Source of the DNA: Beta vulgaris subsp. vulgaris
Lineage: Eukaryota; Streptophyta; Magnoliopsida; Caryophyllales; Amaranthaceae
Direction of reading: 5' to 3'
Length of the DNA stretch: 64,000 nt
Assembly (NCBI RefSeq): GCF_026745355.1
Contig: NC_079207.1
Coordinates: 14,557,317-14,621,316 of the forward strand
How positions within the stretch are numbered: the stretch's first letter is position 1; every line of letters starts with the position of its first letter. Below the pieces are notes generated by a model. It worked only from the letters and a program-made list of their open reading frames with translations. It ran no database searches and was not told the DNA's origin. The translations under genes were made by a program, and so were the position numbers. Shown piece after piece: positions 1-10,974 of the stretch.

Positions 1-289
1 TTTTGTAGTTAGGTTTTTTATTTATTTTATCTAGATATGTTAGGATGATATTTTATTTTATTGGATTTTTTTATTTTTAGAATTAATATGATGTTAGAAT
101 TTCTAATTTTTAATTTTATTTGTGTAATTTTCTATTATTTTGTATCAGCTGGATATTTTTGAATAAGCACATTAAATAGTTTTTGGTCATTACTCTCAAT
201 TTGTTGTTTTTTTATTTTCTTCCAATATTTTTCTCTTTCAAATTTGATGGCAAAATGCAAATTTTTTTAACCTATACTAATATCTATCA
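1..289. other. AT-rich non-coding stretch
   Basis: Very AT-rich sequence with long T runs. I see no coding similarity, terminal repeats or RNA gene here. Confidence 0.5.
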
Positions 290-690
290 TTACGGTTTTG
301 GGCCACAACCGCAACAACAAATTAAACCTATTGATGCGGTTTTAGGACCATTTATTACTGCGCCTTGATTTGCGACGGTGTGAAATCCACCGCAACAGGC
401 CATTTAAAAAACGCAACTATATACAATTGTTTTAGTAATGCAACAACCCTATATTGGTAAGCTGACACTACACCTTGCTTGGGCAGTATAGTGATGATGG
501 GCACAAAGAGAGTAGCAAATGAAGTGGGATGCAACTTTGGCTGAGGCAATGGCGACTCAGTATGTAGTGGAGTTGGCGCTCCGCTTCGGGTATGATAGTC
601 TAATGCTTTAATGAGATGCTCTTATGCTGGTCAATACAGTAAAAAAACAAGCAGGAGGGTGTTGCACCTTTGTTTCATGTCTTTGATGAT
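290..690 (+). pseudogene. LINE-type RNase H relic, 5' part
   Basis: Short in-frame pieces resemble the RNase H-like domain found at the end of plant LINE ORF2 proteins. IKPIDAVLG near 325-350 corresponds to the usual IKINVDAxLG, and AEAMATQYVVELALRFG near 540-590 to the helix that carries the catalytic glutamate. Stops and frame changes separate the blocks, so it is not expressed as a protein. The domain continues at 5538 after the Copia element, which landed inside it at the ATGAT target. The other RNase H domain at 15.9-16.3 kb is a useful comparison. Assignment rests on motif order only. Confidence 0.6.
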
Positions 691-862
691 TGATAGAATA
701 TAAATATAGGATATATTTTTTTCTTGAGATATACTTTGTTGTTAGAGATATACTTTGTATAAATCTCATAATCCTAATAGGATTATCCTAGGATGTAATA
801 CTATAAATATTGATCAATGATAATCACTCCAATTAATTTAAGGAGTTTTCCCAAATCTAACA
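691..862 (+). repeat. Left LTR of Copia 1
   Basis: Starts TGATAGAATATAAATATAGG and ends CCCAAATCTAACA. It matches 5370-5537 apart from a handful of substitutions and two indels, and carries a repeated ATATACTTTGT motif. Confidence 0.92.
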
Positions 863-874
863 TGGTATCACAGC
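863..874 (+). other. Primer binding site of Copia 1
   Basis: TGGTATCACAGC directly abuts the LTR. It matches the 3' end complement of initiator tRNA-Met (TGGTATCAGAGC) with one mismatch. Confidence 0.8.
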
Positions 875-994
875 TATAGGCTTAGAATACGTTTTACGTT
901 TTTTTCCACGTTCGTTTTTATTATCCTAGGCCTTGCCTACTGCCTTCCGCCGCTTCCAACCTGGTTGTGCTGCGTCATCTGCCAATTCCGCGCC

Positions 995-2110
995 ATGATG
1001 GAACCTGAGCAACCCACCTCCTCCTCTAAATCGCCCTCCCACGTCTACCATCCTGCTTTATCGATCAATAACATTCGCAATTCCATCCCTTTAATACTCG
1101 ATTGCGACAAGGTGCACTATTCCAATTGGGTGGAATTATTTGAATGCCATGCTCATGCCTACAACGTGCTCGATCATATCGACCCTACTACTACGCGCCC
1201 AGCTAATGTATCGCATTCAATGTGGGACCGACTTGACTCGGTTGTCAAACAATGGATTTATGGCACGATTTCTATTGACCTCCTGCAAATTGTTCTTCAT
1301 CGTGGGGATACCGCACAACAGGTCAGGGATAAATTAAAGGGAATTTTTCAAGATAATAAAGCAACTCGGGACGTCTATCTTGAAAATCAATTCAACAACC
1401 TTCATCTTTCGCAATTTTCTGATGTTTCCTCCTATTGTCAGAAATTAAAAACTTTGAAGGATCAATTAGCTAATGTTGATCATGCGGTTTCTGAGCAAAA
1501 GCTTGTTCTGCGCCTTGTCAATGGCCTCCTCAATACCGACTATGATGTCGTCACCACTATGATACAACAAATTAAACCCCTCCCTACTTTTGAAACAGCC
1601 CGCTCCCGCCTCCTGTTGGAAGAAACTCGACGTTCGAGTGACAAAATGGCCCACACCGCGAGTTTTGTTGTCCACAACCTTTCCGTCCAGCCACCGGTAC
1701 AGTCGGCGCCGTCGTAGCCGTCTCCTCCGACGTACGGGGGCCAACGTGGCGGTTCAGGGGGTAGTGGCCGTGGTCGAGGTCGGGGCGGAAACTCGACTTC
1801 CCAGTCGCAACATCAAGGACCGCAGCCTATTGCTCCTGGCTAGTGGACTGGCCCAGCTCCCCAGTGGCCCAACGCTCAGCAGTGGCCCTCTTCTACTTGG
1901 GCCCACCCACCCTTCCCGTATCCTCAGCAGCCCGCCTACGGTTTCCCTCGTCCCCCCACACAGCCCGCGTATGCGGCCCAGCAGGGACAACGCACCCCTT
2001 TGCACGCACAACAGGCCTATCCGGCCCACTACTCTAAGTATGGCCCGTTGCTCAACCCAACTGAACTAGCTAATTCTTTTGCCACCATGACTTCGCCACA
2101 AGACAACTCT
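995..2110 (+). pseudogene. Copia 1 gag (degenerate)
   Basis: Capsid-like region of the UBN2/gag-polypeptide type. The likely start is MMEPEQP at 995/998 rather than the upstream ATG at 965, because the homologous Copia 2 polyprotein aligns from there. It includes QWIYGTIS, a helix with AQQVRDKLKGIFQDNKATRD, and YLENQFNNL. The frame is open to a TAG at 1715-1717 and continues in the same frame through a Gly/Arg-rich RNA-binding tract and Pro/Gln-rich sequence, with further stops. There is no CCHC knuckle, as in Copia 2. Homologue of residues 1 to about 360 of the 38.8-42.8 kb polyprotein. Confidence 0.85.
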
Positions 2111-3400
2111 TAGAACATGGACTCTGGTGCAACCACCCATATGACACATAATTCAGGTACTCTTATGCCCTTTTTTAATTCCAGCATCAATATTCATTTT
2201 TAGTTGGTAATGGTCATCGCATTCCTGTTATTGGATATGGTCAGTCAACTCTACCCTCCCCTCATCCCCCCTTAACCCTTTGTGATGTCTTATTTGCTCC
2301 ACAAATCATCCAAAATTTAATCTCTGTCCGAAAATTCACCATTGACAATCATGCATCCATAGAATTTGATCCTTATGGGTTTTCTGTGAAGGACCTTCGC
2401 ACGGGGACTCAAATAGCACGTTGCCATAGTTCGGGGGACTTATATCCTGTTAGCTCCACCACATTTACCACCTGTCTTGCTACTGCCCTCACGGCATCAC
2501 CCTCCTCTACATGGCATGGTCGACTCGGGCATCTTAGCTCCCAAGTTTTAAGCTTTCTTTGGTCTAGAGAGTTAATTTCATGTAATAACACTTCTATTTC
2601 GGGTTTCTGCAATTCTTGTCAAATAGGCAAACACCTACGTTTACCGTTTCATGAATCTAATAGTACAACAATTTCTGCTTTTTTGATATTATCCATGCTG
2701 ATTTATGGACCTCTCCTATTCGTAGTTCACAAGGTCATAATAAATACTATTTAGTGCTATTAGATGATTTTACCCATTATGTGTGGACAATTCCTCTCAA
2801 GTTCAAATCTGACGTGTATCAAACTTTCATTAATTTTCGCCATTATGTTAACACCCAATTTGAACGTCTGATTAAAGCTTTCCAATGAGATCATGGCCAT
2901 GAATTTGACAATACACCATTTAAGTTATTTTGTGCTCAACATGGAATCATTTTTCGTTTCTCTTGTCCCCATACTTCATCTCAAAATGGTAAAGCTGAAC
3001 GCATGCTCAAAACACTAAATAATATGTCTTGCACTCTTTTATGTCATGCATCTATCCCTCCTCCCTACTGGGTAGAATCCCTTGAAATAGCTACCTACCT
3101 TGTCAATCTCTTACCTACTACGACCCTTCCTAATATTACTCCTGCTGAACGCCTGTATGGGAAAGTCCCGTCTTATGCTCATCTTCGGGTCTTTGGTTGT
3201 CTGTGTTTTCCGAATTTATCATCTATTGCTCCCCATAAGTTGGCTCTCGGTCCACTCCATGTGTTTTCTTGGGCTACCCATCCCATCACCGATGCTACAG
3301 GTATCTTGATCTGACCACAAATAAAATCATCCTATCCCGAGACGTTAACTTCGATGAAAACACTTTTCCCTTTGTAAATCTTTCGGCTAACTAACACTTG
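2111..3400 (+). pseudogene. Copia 1 protease and integrase (degenerate)
   Basis: The protease active-site motif MDSGATTHMT lies near 2117, just after an in-frame stop. The pre-integrase block follows, with WHGRLGH and the zinc-binding C-x2-C half in FCNSCQIGKH, near 2510-2640. A frameshift near 2680 moves into the frame of the integrase core: HADLWTSP, then DHGHEF preceded by a stop (Gln codon to TGA), then SQNGKAER near 2980-3000. The C-terminal GCLCFPNL block ends at about 3314. Stops and shifts make it non-functional. Confidence 0.85.
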
Positions 3401-5372
3401 GACTACATTTTTCTCGACACAACCGACCCCAGCCCCATGTTGAACCCCAACTGGCCTCGCCTCGCGTCTGGGCCTGGCCCAGCTCAGCCTCGCCTTGTCC
3501 GTATGACTGTATCTCCACCCCGCCCCCAGACCTCCTCTGTTGGCCCCCCATTCTCCAGGCCATTTACAAACCCCCCCGCGTGTCTTCCCGGGCACTGGGC
3601 CCAAACCTACGCACTCCCCCTGTGCGTACACAAGCCTCCTTTTTAGCCCAGCCCTGCTATACTCCTCCTCCCTTGTGTGGCCTCCCGCAGCGACGGCCCA
3701 TGCGCCCAGCCCCACCTTCTCCTCATACCATGCATACACGTCTCAAATTCGGCATTTCCAAGCCCGATTCGAAATACAATCTCCATTCTCTAGCCACATC
3801 TTCCCCTCTCTCCCGTTCGCCTATTCCAAAGTCCCACAAAGTCGCCATGACTGACCCCAATTGGAATGCGGCGATGCATGAATATGGTGCTTTAATTAAT
3901 ACTGGGACATGGGAATTAGTACCTAGGCCTCTGGGGTGAATATTGTAAATTGCATGTGGATTTATACTCATCATAAAGAAAATGACAAAGGTGACCTTCA
4001 AGGCACAAAGCTCGACATGTTTGTGATGGCAGGTCTCAAGAGGTTGGTGTTGATTGTGATGAAACTTTTAGTCCAGTTGTTCGTCCTGCTATGGTTCGTA
4101 CAGTGTTGGGGTTAGTTATGGCTCGCAACTGGTCTATTCATCAGCTTGATGTCAAAAATGCATTTTTACATGGTGACCTACAGGAAACAGTTTATATGCA
4201 TCAACCACCAGGGTTTGTTGATAAGTGATTTCCTCATTATGTTTGTCACCTGCGCAAGGCTCTCTATGGCCTCAAACAAGCTCCCCGGGATTGGTATCAG
4301 CGTTTTGCGCAGTTTCTTCTTCAGATGGGTTTTGTTGTTGCTCAGAGTGACAACTCTTTATTCACGTTCCATAAGGGTAATGATATGGCATATCTTCTTC
4401 TCTATGTTGATGATATTAATTTATGTACCTCTTCTGATGTTTTGCGGGACCATATCATTGCTCACTTGAAAACTGAATTCCCTATGTCTGATTTGGGTCC
4501 CCTCAGTTATTTTTTGGGTATTTCAGTTACTCGCACACCTTCCTACATGCTACTCTCTCAGAAAAAATATGCCTAGGAAATATTGGAGCGCTGTGGTATG
4601 GGCACCTGTAAGCCAGCCGCGACTCCTGTTGACACTAACTCTAAGCTCAGTGCCGATTCAGGTCCACCTGTTGCTGATCCGACCCACTATCGTAGTTTAG
4701 TAGGTGCTTTGCAGTATCTCACTTTTACTCGTCCTAATATAGCATATGCGTGCAGTTCAGCAGGTATGCCTTTTTATGCATGATCCCCGAGAGACTCATT
4801 ATAATGCATTAAAGCGTATCCTGCGTTACATTCAGGGAACCATTGATCATGGCTTACATTTATATCCTACTACTCAGTTGCGCTTGATTACTTATACTGA
4901 TGCTGATTGGGGCAGGTGTCTTGACACTCGACGTTCCACTTCTGGTTATTGTTGTTTTCTTGGTGATAACCTTATTTCTTGGCAGTCTAAGGGTCAGCCT
5001 ACTCTTTCTAGATCCAGTGCCGAGGCAGAATATCGGGGTGTCGCTAATGTTGTCGCGGAAGCTTGTTGGTTACGTATTCTTCTTTTGGAGTTACATTGTC
5101 CACTACGACAGGCTACTATTGTTTATTGTGATAATGTCAGTGCTATTTATTTATCTCGCAATCCGGTACAACACCAACGCACTAAACATGTTGAGATGGA
5201 TATACACTTTGTTCGGGAAAAAGTTGTGCTGGGTCACGTCTGGGTGTTGCATGTTCCTACTCGATATGAGTTTGCATACATTTTCACAAAAGGTCTACCG
5301 CGGCAATTATTTTTGGATTTCAAGTCCAGTCTCAGCGTTCGCCCTCCTCCCGCTCCGACTGTGGGGGTGTGA
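3400..5372 (+). pseudogene. Copia 1 reverse transcriptase and RNase H (degenerate)
   Basis: A Pro/Ser-rich linker (about 3400-3840) is followed by DPNWNAAM and TWELVPRPLG, the start of the Copia RT domain. [21 protein letters not shown] lies near 4140-4200 and the catalytic YVDD box near 4405-4420. LQYLTFTRPNIAYA and the RNase H block (YTDADWG, SAEAEYRG, YCDNVSAIYL, RTKHVEMDIHF) continue to the polypurine tract. The RNase H frame, 4746-5372, is still open. At least four stops or shifts lie upstream. The RNase H stretch is close in sequence to that of Copia 2. Confidence 0.9.
5361..5369 (+). other. Polypurine tract of Copia 1
   Basis: GTGGGGGTG directly precedes the right LTR, the expected place for plus-strand priming. 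Confidence 0.7.
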
Positions 5373-5537
5373 TAGAATATAAATGTAGGATATATTTTGT
5401 TCCTAGAGATATACTTTGTTGTTAGAGATATACTTTGTAGAAATCGCATAATCCTAATAGGATTATCCTAGGATGTAATACTATAAATATTGATCAATGG
5501 TAATCACTCCAATTAAGGAGTTTTCCCAAATCTAACA
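5370..5537 (+). repeat. Right LTR of Copia 1
   Basis: Partner of 691-862 with the same TGATAG and TAACA ends. It lacks 5 bp present near the end of the left copy. Confidence 0.92.
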
Positions 5538-5710
5538 ATGATGTTGATAGGTTGGCCGGTGATTTTGTTTCTTTTTCTATCTCTCATATTAAGCGAGAGG
5601 ATGATGTTGTAACCCATCTGTTAGGTCGTTGGAATTGTTTATGTAACTCTAACATCGTTTTGTTTGACTCTTTTCCGCAAAGTGCTTTGACAAAGCTTGA
5701 ATTAATATAA
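5538..5710 (+). pseudogene. LINE-type RNase H relic, 3' part
   Basis: Continues the domain broken by Copia 1. In the frame running across the target site it reads DDVDRLAGDFVSFSISHIKR and then EDDVVTHLLGRW, matching the final helix of plant LINE RNase H domains (HIKRxxNxVAHxLA). A short C-terminal tail ends at a stop near 5710. The HIKRDGNYVAHHLAK motif of the LINE at 15-16.4 kb is clearly related. Confidence 0.7.
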
Positions 5711-5938
5711 TTTTAGATGATTGCTAGAAAATTCTTTTGGATAACAATTAAAGACGCTATAAGTAAGCATCGTGGAGGTGACTAAGACATGAATTTAGTG
5801 AAATAAGGCTGCTAATGCTGCCTGATATCACTTCAATTTCCTTAGTACCTTTCTTTTTAAGGTAACAATTAAGAACTGGTATTTCATTGAAAATATATAC
5901 TTCATCCATCTCAAAGAAATCTTCTCATTTATTCTTTA

Positions 5939-6291
5939 GGAAAAATTGACAATAGAGGTCTGGACTTTGGGTGATAATTTTTAAAAGGTCTGAACTATTG
6001 ATTAACCTGTGTAGGTCCCAACTTTAGGGGGTCTTTAAATTTTAGCGGGCCTTAGTGACTTAAAACTAGCTTAATAGGTCATCACTTGTAAAACTTGGGT
6101 CACATCAGAAGGGTTAATTGAGGGAGGGGTGTAGGAACTAGGTGAGATTTAAAAAAAATCTTCAGTTTTAAGTCGTCGAGGCCCGCTAAAAGTTAAGACC
6201 TCCTAAAGTTGGGACCTACACAGGTTAATCAATAGTTCAGACCTTTTAAAAATTATCACCCAAAGTTCAGACCTCTATTGTCAATTTTTCC
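5939..6291. mobile_element. Foldback MITE with arms of about 130 bp
   Basis: Begins GGAAAAATTGACAATAGAGG and ends with its reverse complement. The first and last about 130 bp are near-perfect inverted copies with only scattered mismatches, leaving a loop of about 80 bp. Flanks are TATTCTTTA on the left and GATTCTTTA on the right, a 9-bp duplication with one mismatch, as Mutator-type elements make. It has no coding capacity. Confidence 0.8.
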
Positions 6292-6848
6292 GATTCTTTA
6301 ATTTTCATGTTTGTAAATACATGCTTTGTATCATTAAAATCTGAATAAAAATTATAAAAGTTTGATAAGATCTAATAAGAACTGACACGGTCTAATAAGT
6401 GCAGATAAATTCAATTCGTCAAAAATAAGGCATGATATTTTCATAAAATAAGGTCTAATAAGTTCAGATAATTCAGTTTGACAAAAATAAGATATGATAT
6501 TCTCACAAAATAAGGTATAACAAGTTCATTAAAAATATGTTAAATAGAATAAACCCTCTACCCAACCAAGAACAAAAACTAACTGAATTTTAACTAAATA
6601 AAACAAAAAAGGGACAGTTTGTTCATGATACATAAGAATGGGCAAGGACCCAAGTCCCGATTCAGACTCGGTTGGGCCTGACCCAATTCTAAAGATTTGG
6701 GTCTAGATTTTTGAGACCTATTGGATTTAGGTCGGCTCAGGGTGTTAAAAATCGAAATTGGATACGAGTTTGTTAGATTCAGAGCCAGATTAGACTAGTT
6801 CCACGAAACCTTTTTTTTACATATTAACAAAGATGATAAAAACACTTA
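6292..6848. other. Non-coding; left part of a GGGTC-rich repeat
   Basis: AT-rich up to about 6620. From about 6637 a degenerate repeat rich in GGGTC, GACCC and GGGCCTGACCC begins. It resumes after the Harbinger-like MITE (to about 7281) and resembles sequences at 16.6 kb and 27.0-27.5 kb. No gene seen. Confidence 0.45.
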
Positions 6849-7185
6849 GGCTATGTTTAATTCACCTGAAATTTTCTGATCTGAACTTATTTTTTCTGAT
6901 CTGATCTGATTTGAACTGATCTGATTACAAGATCTTATCTTTTAGATTTTTCTCAATATATAAGAAAAAATATAGTCATGTGGGGTCTTGTTTGATTCGT
7001 CTCAATGAGTAATTTATTAATATTCAATTATTATAATTTTTACTAATATGTAATGAAAGATATAATGATTTTTAAATATAAGCATAATCTGAACTGATCT
7101 GATTTGAACTTATTTTTTCTGATCTGATCTGATCTGATCTGATTAGATCTGAAATAAGCAAAAATAAGGTGAACTGAACATAGCC
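6849..7185 (+). mobile_element. PIF/Harbinger-like MITE, family A
   Basis: Ends are GGCTATGTTTAATTCACCT and the complementary AGGTGAACTGAACATAGCC, with a 3-bp TTA duplication on both sides (6846-6848, 7186-7188). A 3-bp TWA target duplication is typical of PIF/Harbinger MITEs. Inside the ends are arrays of TGATC and TGAAC units, and the middle is unique AT-rich sequence shared with the copies at 7531, 19461 and 21.1-21.75 kb. Confidence 0.85.
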
Positions 7186-7530
7186 TTAATAAGTTTGAAA
7201 TTCATTTTAGACACAAAACTCACCAGACCCATTAGATCAAATTTAGACCTCTCTAAATATCGAACTCATCCACCCTTAATGATACATCCAAGTCTACCAA
7301 TACAAATGGTAAAAAATGGAGGGAGTACAGGTGGGGAAGAGTGGTAAAAAAAAAGAGGGAGGGAGGGAAGAAATGAGTTGATTATTGCCTAACCACTCGT
7401 GCGGGTTACCCAAAGGTAGTGGCAGACCAATGATTGCGATTTAGTAAAGCAATATTTCTTTTCCATTGCATGGGAAGCATTATCATGTCCACGTGTGTTG
7501 ACCACAATGCATGACGGCATGGGTCTTTTA
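7186..7530. other. Non-coding spacer
   Basis: Right end of the GGGTC-type repeat up to about 7281, then a purine-rich stretch. No gene recognised. Confidence 0.4.
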
Positions 7531-7852
7531 GGCTATGTTCAGTTCACCTTATTTTTGCTTATTTCAGATCTAATCAGATCAGATCAGAAAAAATAAGTTC
7601 AGATCAGATCAGTTCAGATTTTGCTTATATTTAAAAATCATTATATCTTTCATAACATATTAGTAAAAATTATAATAATTGAATATTAATAAAGTACTCA
7701 TTGAGGCGAATCAAACAAGATCCCACATGACTATATTTTTTCTTATATATTGAGAAAAATCTAAAAGATAATATCTTGTAATCAGATCAGTTCAAATCAG
7801 ATCAGAAAAAATAAGATTAGATCAGATAAGTTCAGGTGAACTAAACATAGTC
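7531..7852 (-). mobile_element. PIF/Harbinger-like MITE, family A, opposite orientation
   Basis: Same family as 6849-7185 but inverted. It starts GGCTATGTTCAGTTCACCTT, ends GGTGAACTAAACATAGTC, and is flanked by TTA on both sides (7528-7530, 7853-7855). The core reads as the reverse complement of the first copy. Confidence 0.85.
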
Positions 7853-8313
7853 TTAGGCGTACAGTATAAGAGAGAAAGAGATTTAAAAATTAAAAACATA
7901 AAGAAAATAGTAGTATTAATTACCCAACCACCATATTAACTATTAAGGGACTCCATGTACTTTAGTGCATGGATCTTTTATATCCGTTGCTTTACAACCC
8001 GATCTGATTAGGCATTCCAGCATGCTGCTTTCCAGAATATATTCAGACTTGAAGCATAAGGATATATTAAGGATACCTCATCTAGAAATAATTAAATACA
8101 TTCATTAGAAAATGGCGTATTTAAAATTGTGATAATGCCATAATTGTTAAGCCTACACATAAAATGAGACAATATCATCCCATTTTCAGCCAATCCGTTT
8201 CTACATTTCTTCAGCTAGGTTTTTGTCTTAAAATAAACTTGGAATCTTTAAAATAAAATGTTTTAATTTGTTTACAACTACTCCCAATTTGGAATAAAAT
8301 AATCAAAACCTAA
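7853..8313. other. Non-coding spacer
   Basis: AT-rich sequence with no recognisable gene or terminal repeats. Confidence 0.4.
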
Positions 8314-8573
8314 TACTTCCTCCGTTCTGTTTTAAATGAAACGTTTGTTTTTTCACGCAACCCAACGCGCTTCTTTAATCATTAATATCTTTAGTTGTGC
8401 ACACGTAAAAAATATAAAAAGTTATAATTTGATAGTATGCATCGAGACGAATCTAACAAGATTCCACTTGACTATGTTTTTCTTTATATAATGGCAATAA
8501 ATTGGAGTCAAAATTGATCAATGAATAGTGTCATTTTGCACAATGTTTCATTTAAAACAGAACGGAGGAAATA
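8314..8573. mobile_element. Stowaway-like MITE
   Basis: Left end reads CTTCCTCCGTTCTGTTTTAA and the right end is its complement ending AACGGAGGAA. The inverted termini run over about 28 bp next to TA-containing flanks. The CTCCCTCCGTTC type of terminus is typical of plant Tc1/mariner-derived Stowaway MITEs. Exact ends are uncertain by a base or two. Confidence 0.75.
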
Positions 8574-10406
8574 TGAAATTTTTAGATTTATTTTTGAATT
8601 TTTGCCCTTCTATGTTTTATTTCTTAAATCTTACTAATCATAAGTCATAACCTTGTTATATTCTCTTCAAAGTTACCAACACAGATGAAGGTTTTGTAAA
8701 ATATAAAATAAAATGCGACTACCAAACATGATGTAAATTATGATTCATAATTTTTTGTCATTTTAGTTATAATGAAATATAGATCGTTGTTTGATTTTTT
8801 ATTTTTCCTAATTATCTCCTTTGGTTTTCAATATTTTGATTGTTATAGAGTCTTTTTATTTAATTAATTGATTAATGAGTAGTATCATATAGTGGATCAT
8901 TCAATAATGAGGAGAGATTCAGAGTCATATATGTAGCCCTAAGGGTTACATATAAGCATTAAATACATGTCTTAAAATGGAAACATTTTATGAATTCATG
9001 ACAAAATTTTACATTATTTGAGGTAATAAATGCTTGATTCAAATTTTTATTTCTATTTTAAGCTTCTTATACATAGCCCTAAGGGCTATGTATATCATTT
9101 TTCTTTTATTATTAATGATTACACTTTTACTTTGTCTATACAAGGTAATATGGACAATTATTATTTTCCACTTTTGTCCCTGTGTAGTACCTCATCAAAT
9201 AAATTAACCCACTTAAAACCTTCCACCTAACACATTTATCTCTCTCCTCTATTTTTTATTTACTTTTGGTACTTCTTACTCCCCCACTTTTCATAATTCC
9301 TTTCATCTCTATTTTACTTTTTTACTTTTTACTTGGTTCTAATGAAAAGCAAACTGTGTAGAATAAATAAGAACAGAGATAGTAGTATTTTATCATATGA
9401 TAACGATTTTCAATGTTTTTATTGTAATAGATTGTCTTCTTTCTTTGTAAAATAATTAATGGATATTGTACAATTTTTATTTATAGACAAGTATTACATC
9501 AATATTCAAAAAATATGTTGGATTAGGTGTAAAAGCAAAATATGGATATATTGTGAAATAAAGGTAGTATGTTGCAGGTATAAGGCCTTATTCTTTTGGA
9601 CTTATTTTTAGTTTAATTGAGTTTCAATTCAATTTAGTTACTCTTAGCAATTCAGTTTATCTCATTTCAGTTTACTTTCAATTCGATTTCTCTCAATTTA
9701 AAAGTCCGGAGCCGATAAAAAAGATGTAGTAATGAGTAATTACATATATTTTTAAGTAAGGAGAACTCTCATAAAAAACAGGAAATGTTGAAAATCATTC
9801 TTATAAGAATTAAAAATCGAATCCCTATTAGGCTATTACATAATTTAAGGAAAACCTCACACCCACCAATTCAACCTTATTTCTCAACCAGTAATTATAT
9901 ACTGAGAGAGTAGGGCAATGTGTAATAACACACTTTTGAAGCCATACGTGCCCACTCGATGATAATCAAACTCCAACGTCTGAAGGAAAGAACACGTATG
10001 CTATGACGATGTAAAGACCCTGGTTAGAGCGTCCCTGGTCTTCTTTTGGGAGGATAGCCATGAAATAATTATAACTTTCTGCTATTAATACATGCATAAA
10101 GGCGGTCAAAGTTCTACAAGGTCTAGGCCCCTTGATTAGAGAGCCAAGGACGAAGCTACAACTGCCTAAACATGTCCTTACATAAGGTTCAGGCCCTCGG
10201 TTAGCACCCATCCTTTTTTAATGTGCCTTATATTATTGCATTTGCAACTTTTGATAACAGAGTCAATGTAGTCATATTATTTTGGACAACTCAATTTAAC
10301 TCTTTTTATACCCTTTTCTTTTGGAAAAAATTAATATATTCACCTGGTAGACTACGCATCATTAATAAAGACTTGTTGAGGGTTATAATAGTAGAATTCA
10401 ACTCAA
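8574..10406. other. Non-coding region with two related palindromes
   Basis: AT-rich intergenic DNA. Two 25-bp near-palindromes centred on CCCTAAGGG lie at 8929-8953 and 9069-9093. A degenerate MITE-like piece (TTATTCTTTTGGACTTATTT, with Harbinger-like composition) lies at about 9588-9720. The short open frames here show no domain or composition of a protein gene. Confidence 0.4.
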
Positions 10407-10752
10407 CATTATTACTCGCTTTGTCCCAAAATAATATGGTTTGCATTTTTTTTTTCACGGTAAGTTATGTATGTAGAATCTAAGAGAGATAATAAAGATT
10501 TTTTGTTTATTTAAATAAATATTGTATGAAAAAGATGATTTTGGGAGAGAGAATGAAGAATAATTGGTGAAGAGCATTAATTGTACAATTTTGGTTGAAT
10601 AAACAAATGAAAAACAAAATTCAAGAAGCAAATAAACTATGGGACACGGTTTTTCTAGACGAATTATGGAAAAATGTGGAACTAAATATAAAAATGGGAA
10701 CTATATTTTGGTACATCCAAAATGAAAACTAAATTTTTGAACGGAGGGAGTA
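10407..10752. mobile_element. Degenerate Stowaway/Tourist-like MITE
   Basis: Left end ATTACTCGCTTTGTCCCAAA and right end with GAACGGAGGGAGTAGT are imperfect inverted ends of the common plant CTCCCTCCGTCCC type. The interior is AT-rich with no coding sequence. The boundaries are approximate. Confidence 0.5.
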
Positions 10753-10974
10753 GTATTTATTAATGCTCTATTAGTAGTGGGTTGTCTACCCAGTGGATAG
10801 GTGTAGCAATGTCCTTTTAGTTTGGGTACAATATCGTTTTAGTTCCTATCACAATTTTATTTTAGTACAATCTAATTCAATTTGTTTTCGTTTTATTCAG
10901 CCCAAAAGAATAGGGTCTCACTTCCGTCCATCTTGTTTTCTTGAACATAGTTTCAATTCAGCTCAATTAATTTT

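Larger units (their letters stand above)
691..5537 (+). mobile_element. Ty1/Copia LTR retrotransposon 1 (old, defective)
   Basis: A complete but decayed Copia element. It has 172-bp (691-862) and 168-bp (5370-5537) LTRs beginning TGATAG and ending TAACA, and is flanked by a perfect 5-bp target duplication ATGAT (686-690 and 5538-5542). A tRNA-iMet-type primer binding site follows the left LTR and a G-rich polypurine tract precedes the right one. The LTRs differ by several substitutions, a 5-bp deletion and a 1-bp indel, so the insertion is not recent. The order gag, protease, integrase, reverse transcriptase, RNase H is Copia. All reading frames carry stops or shifts. Confidence 0.93.
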
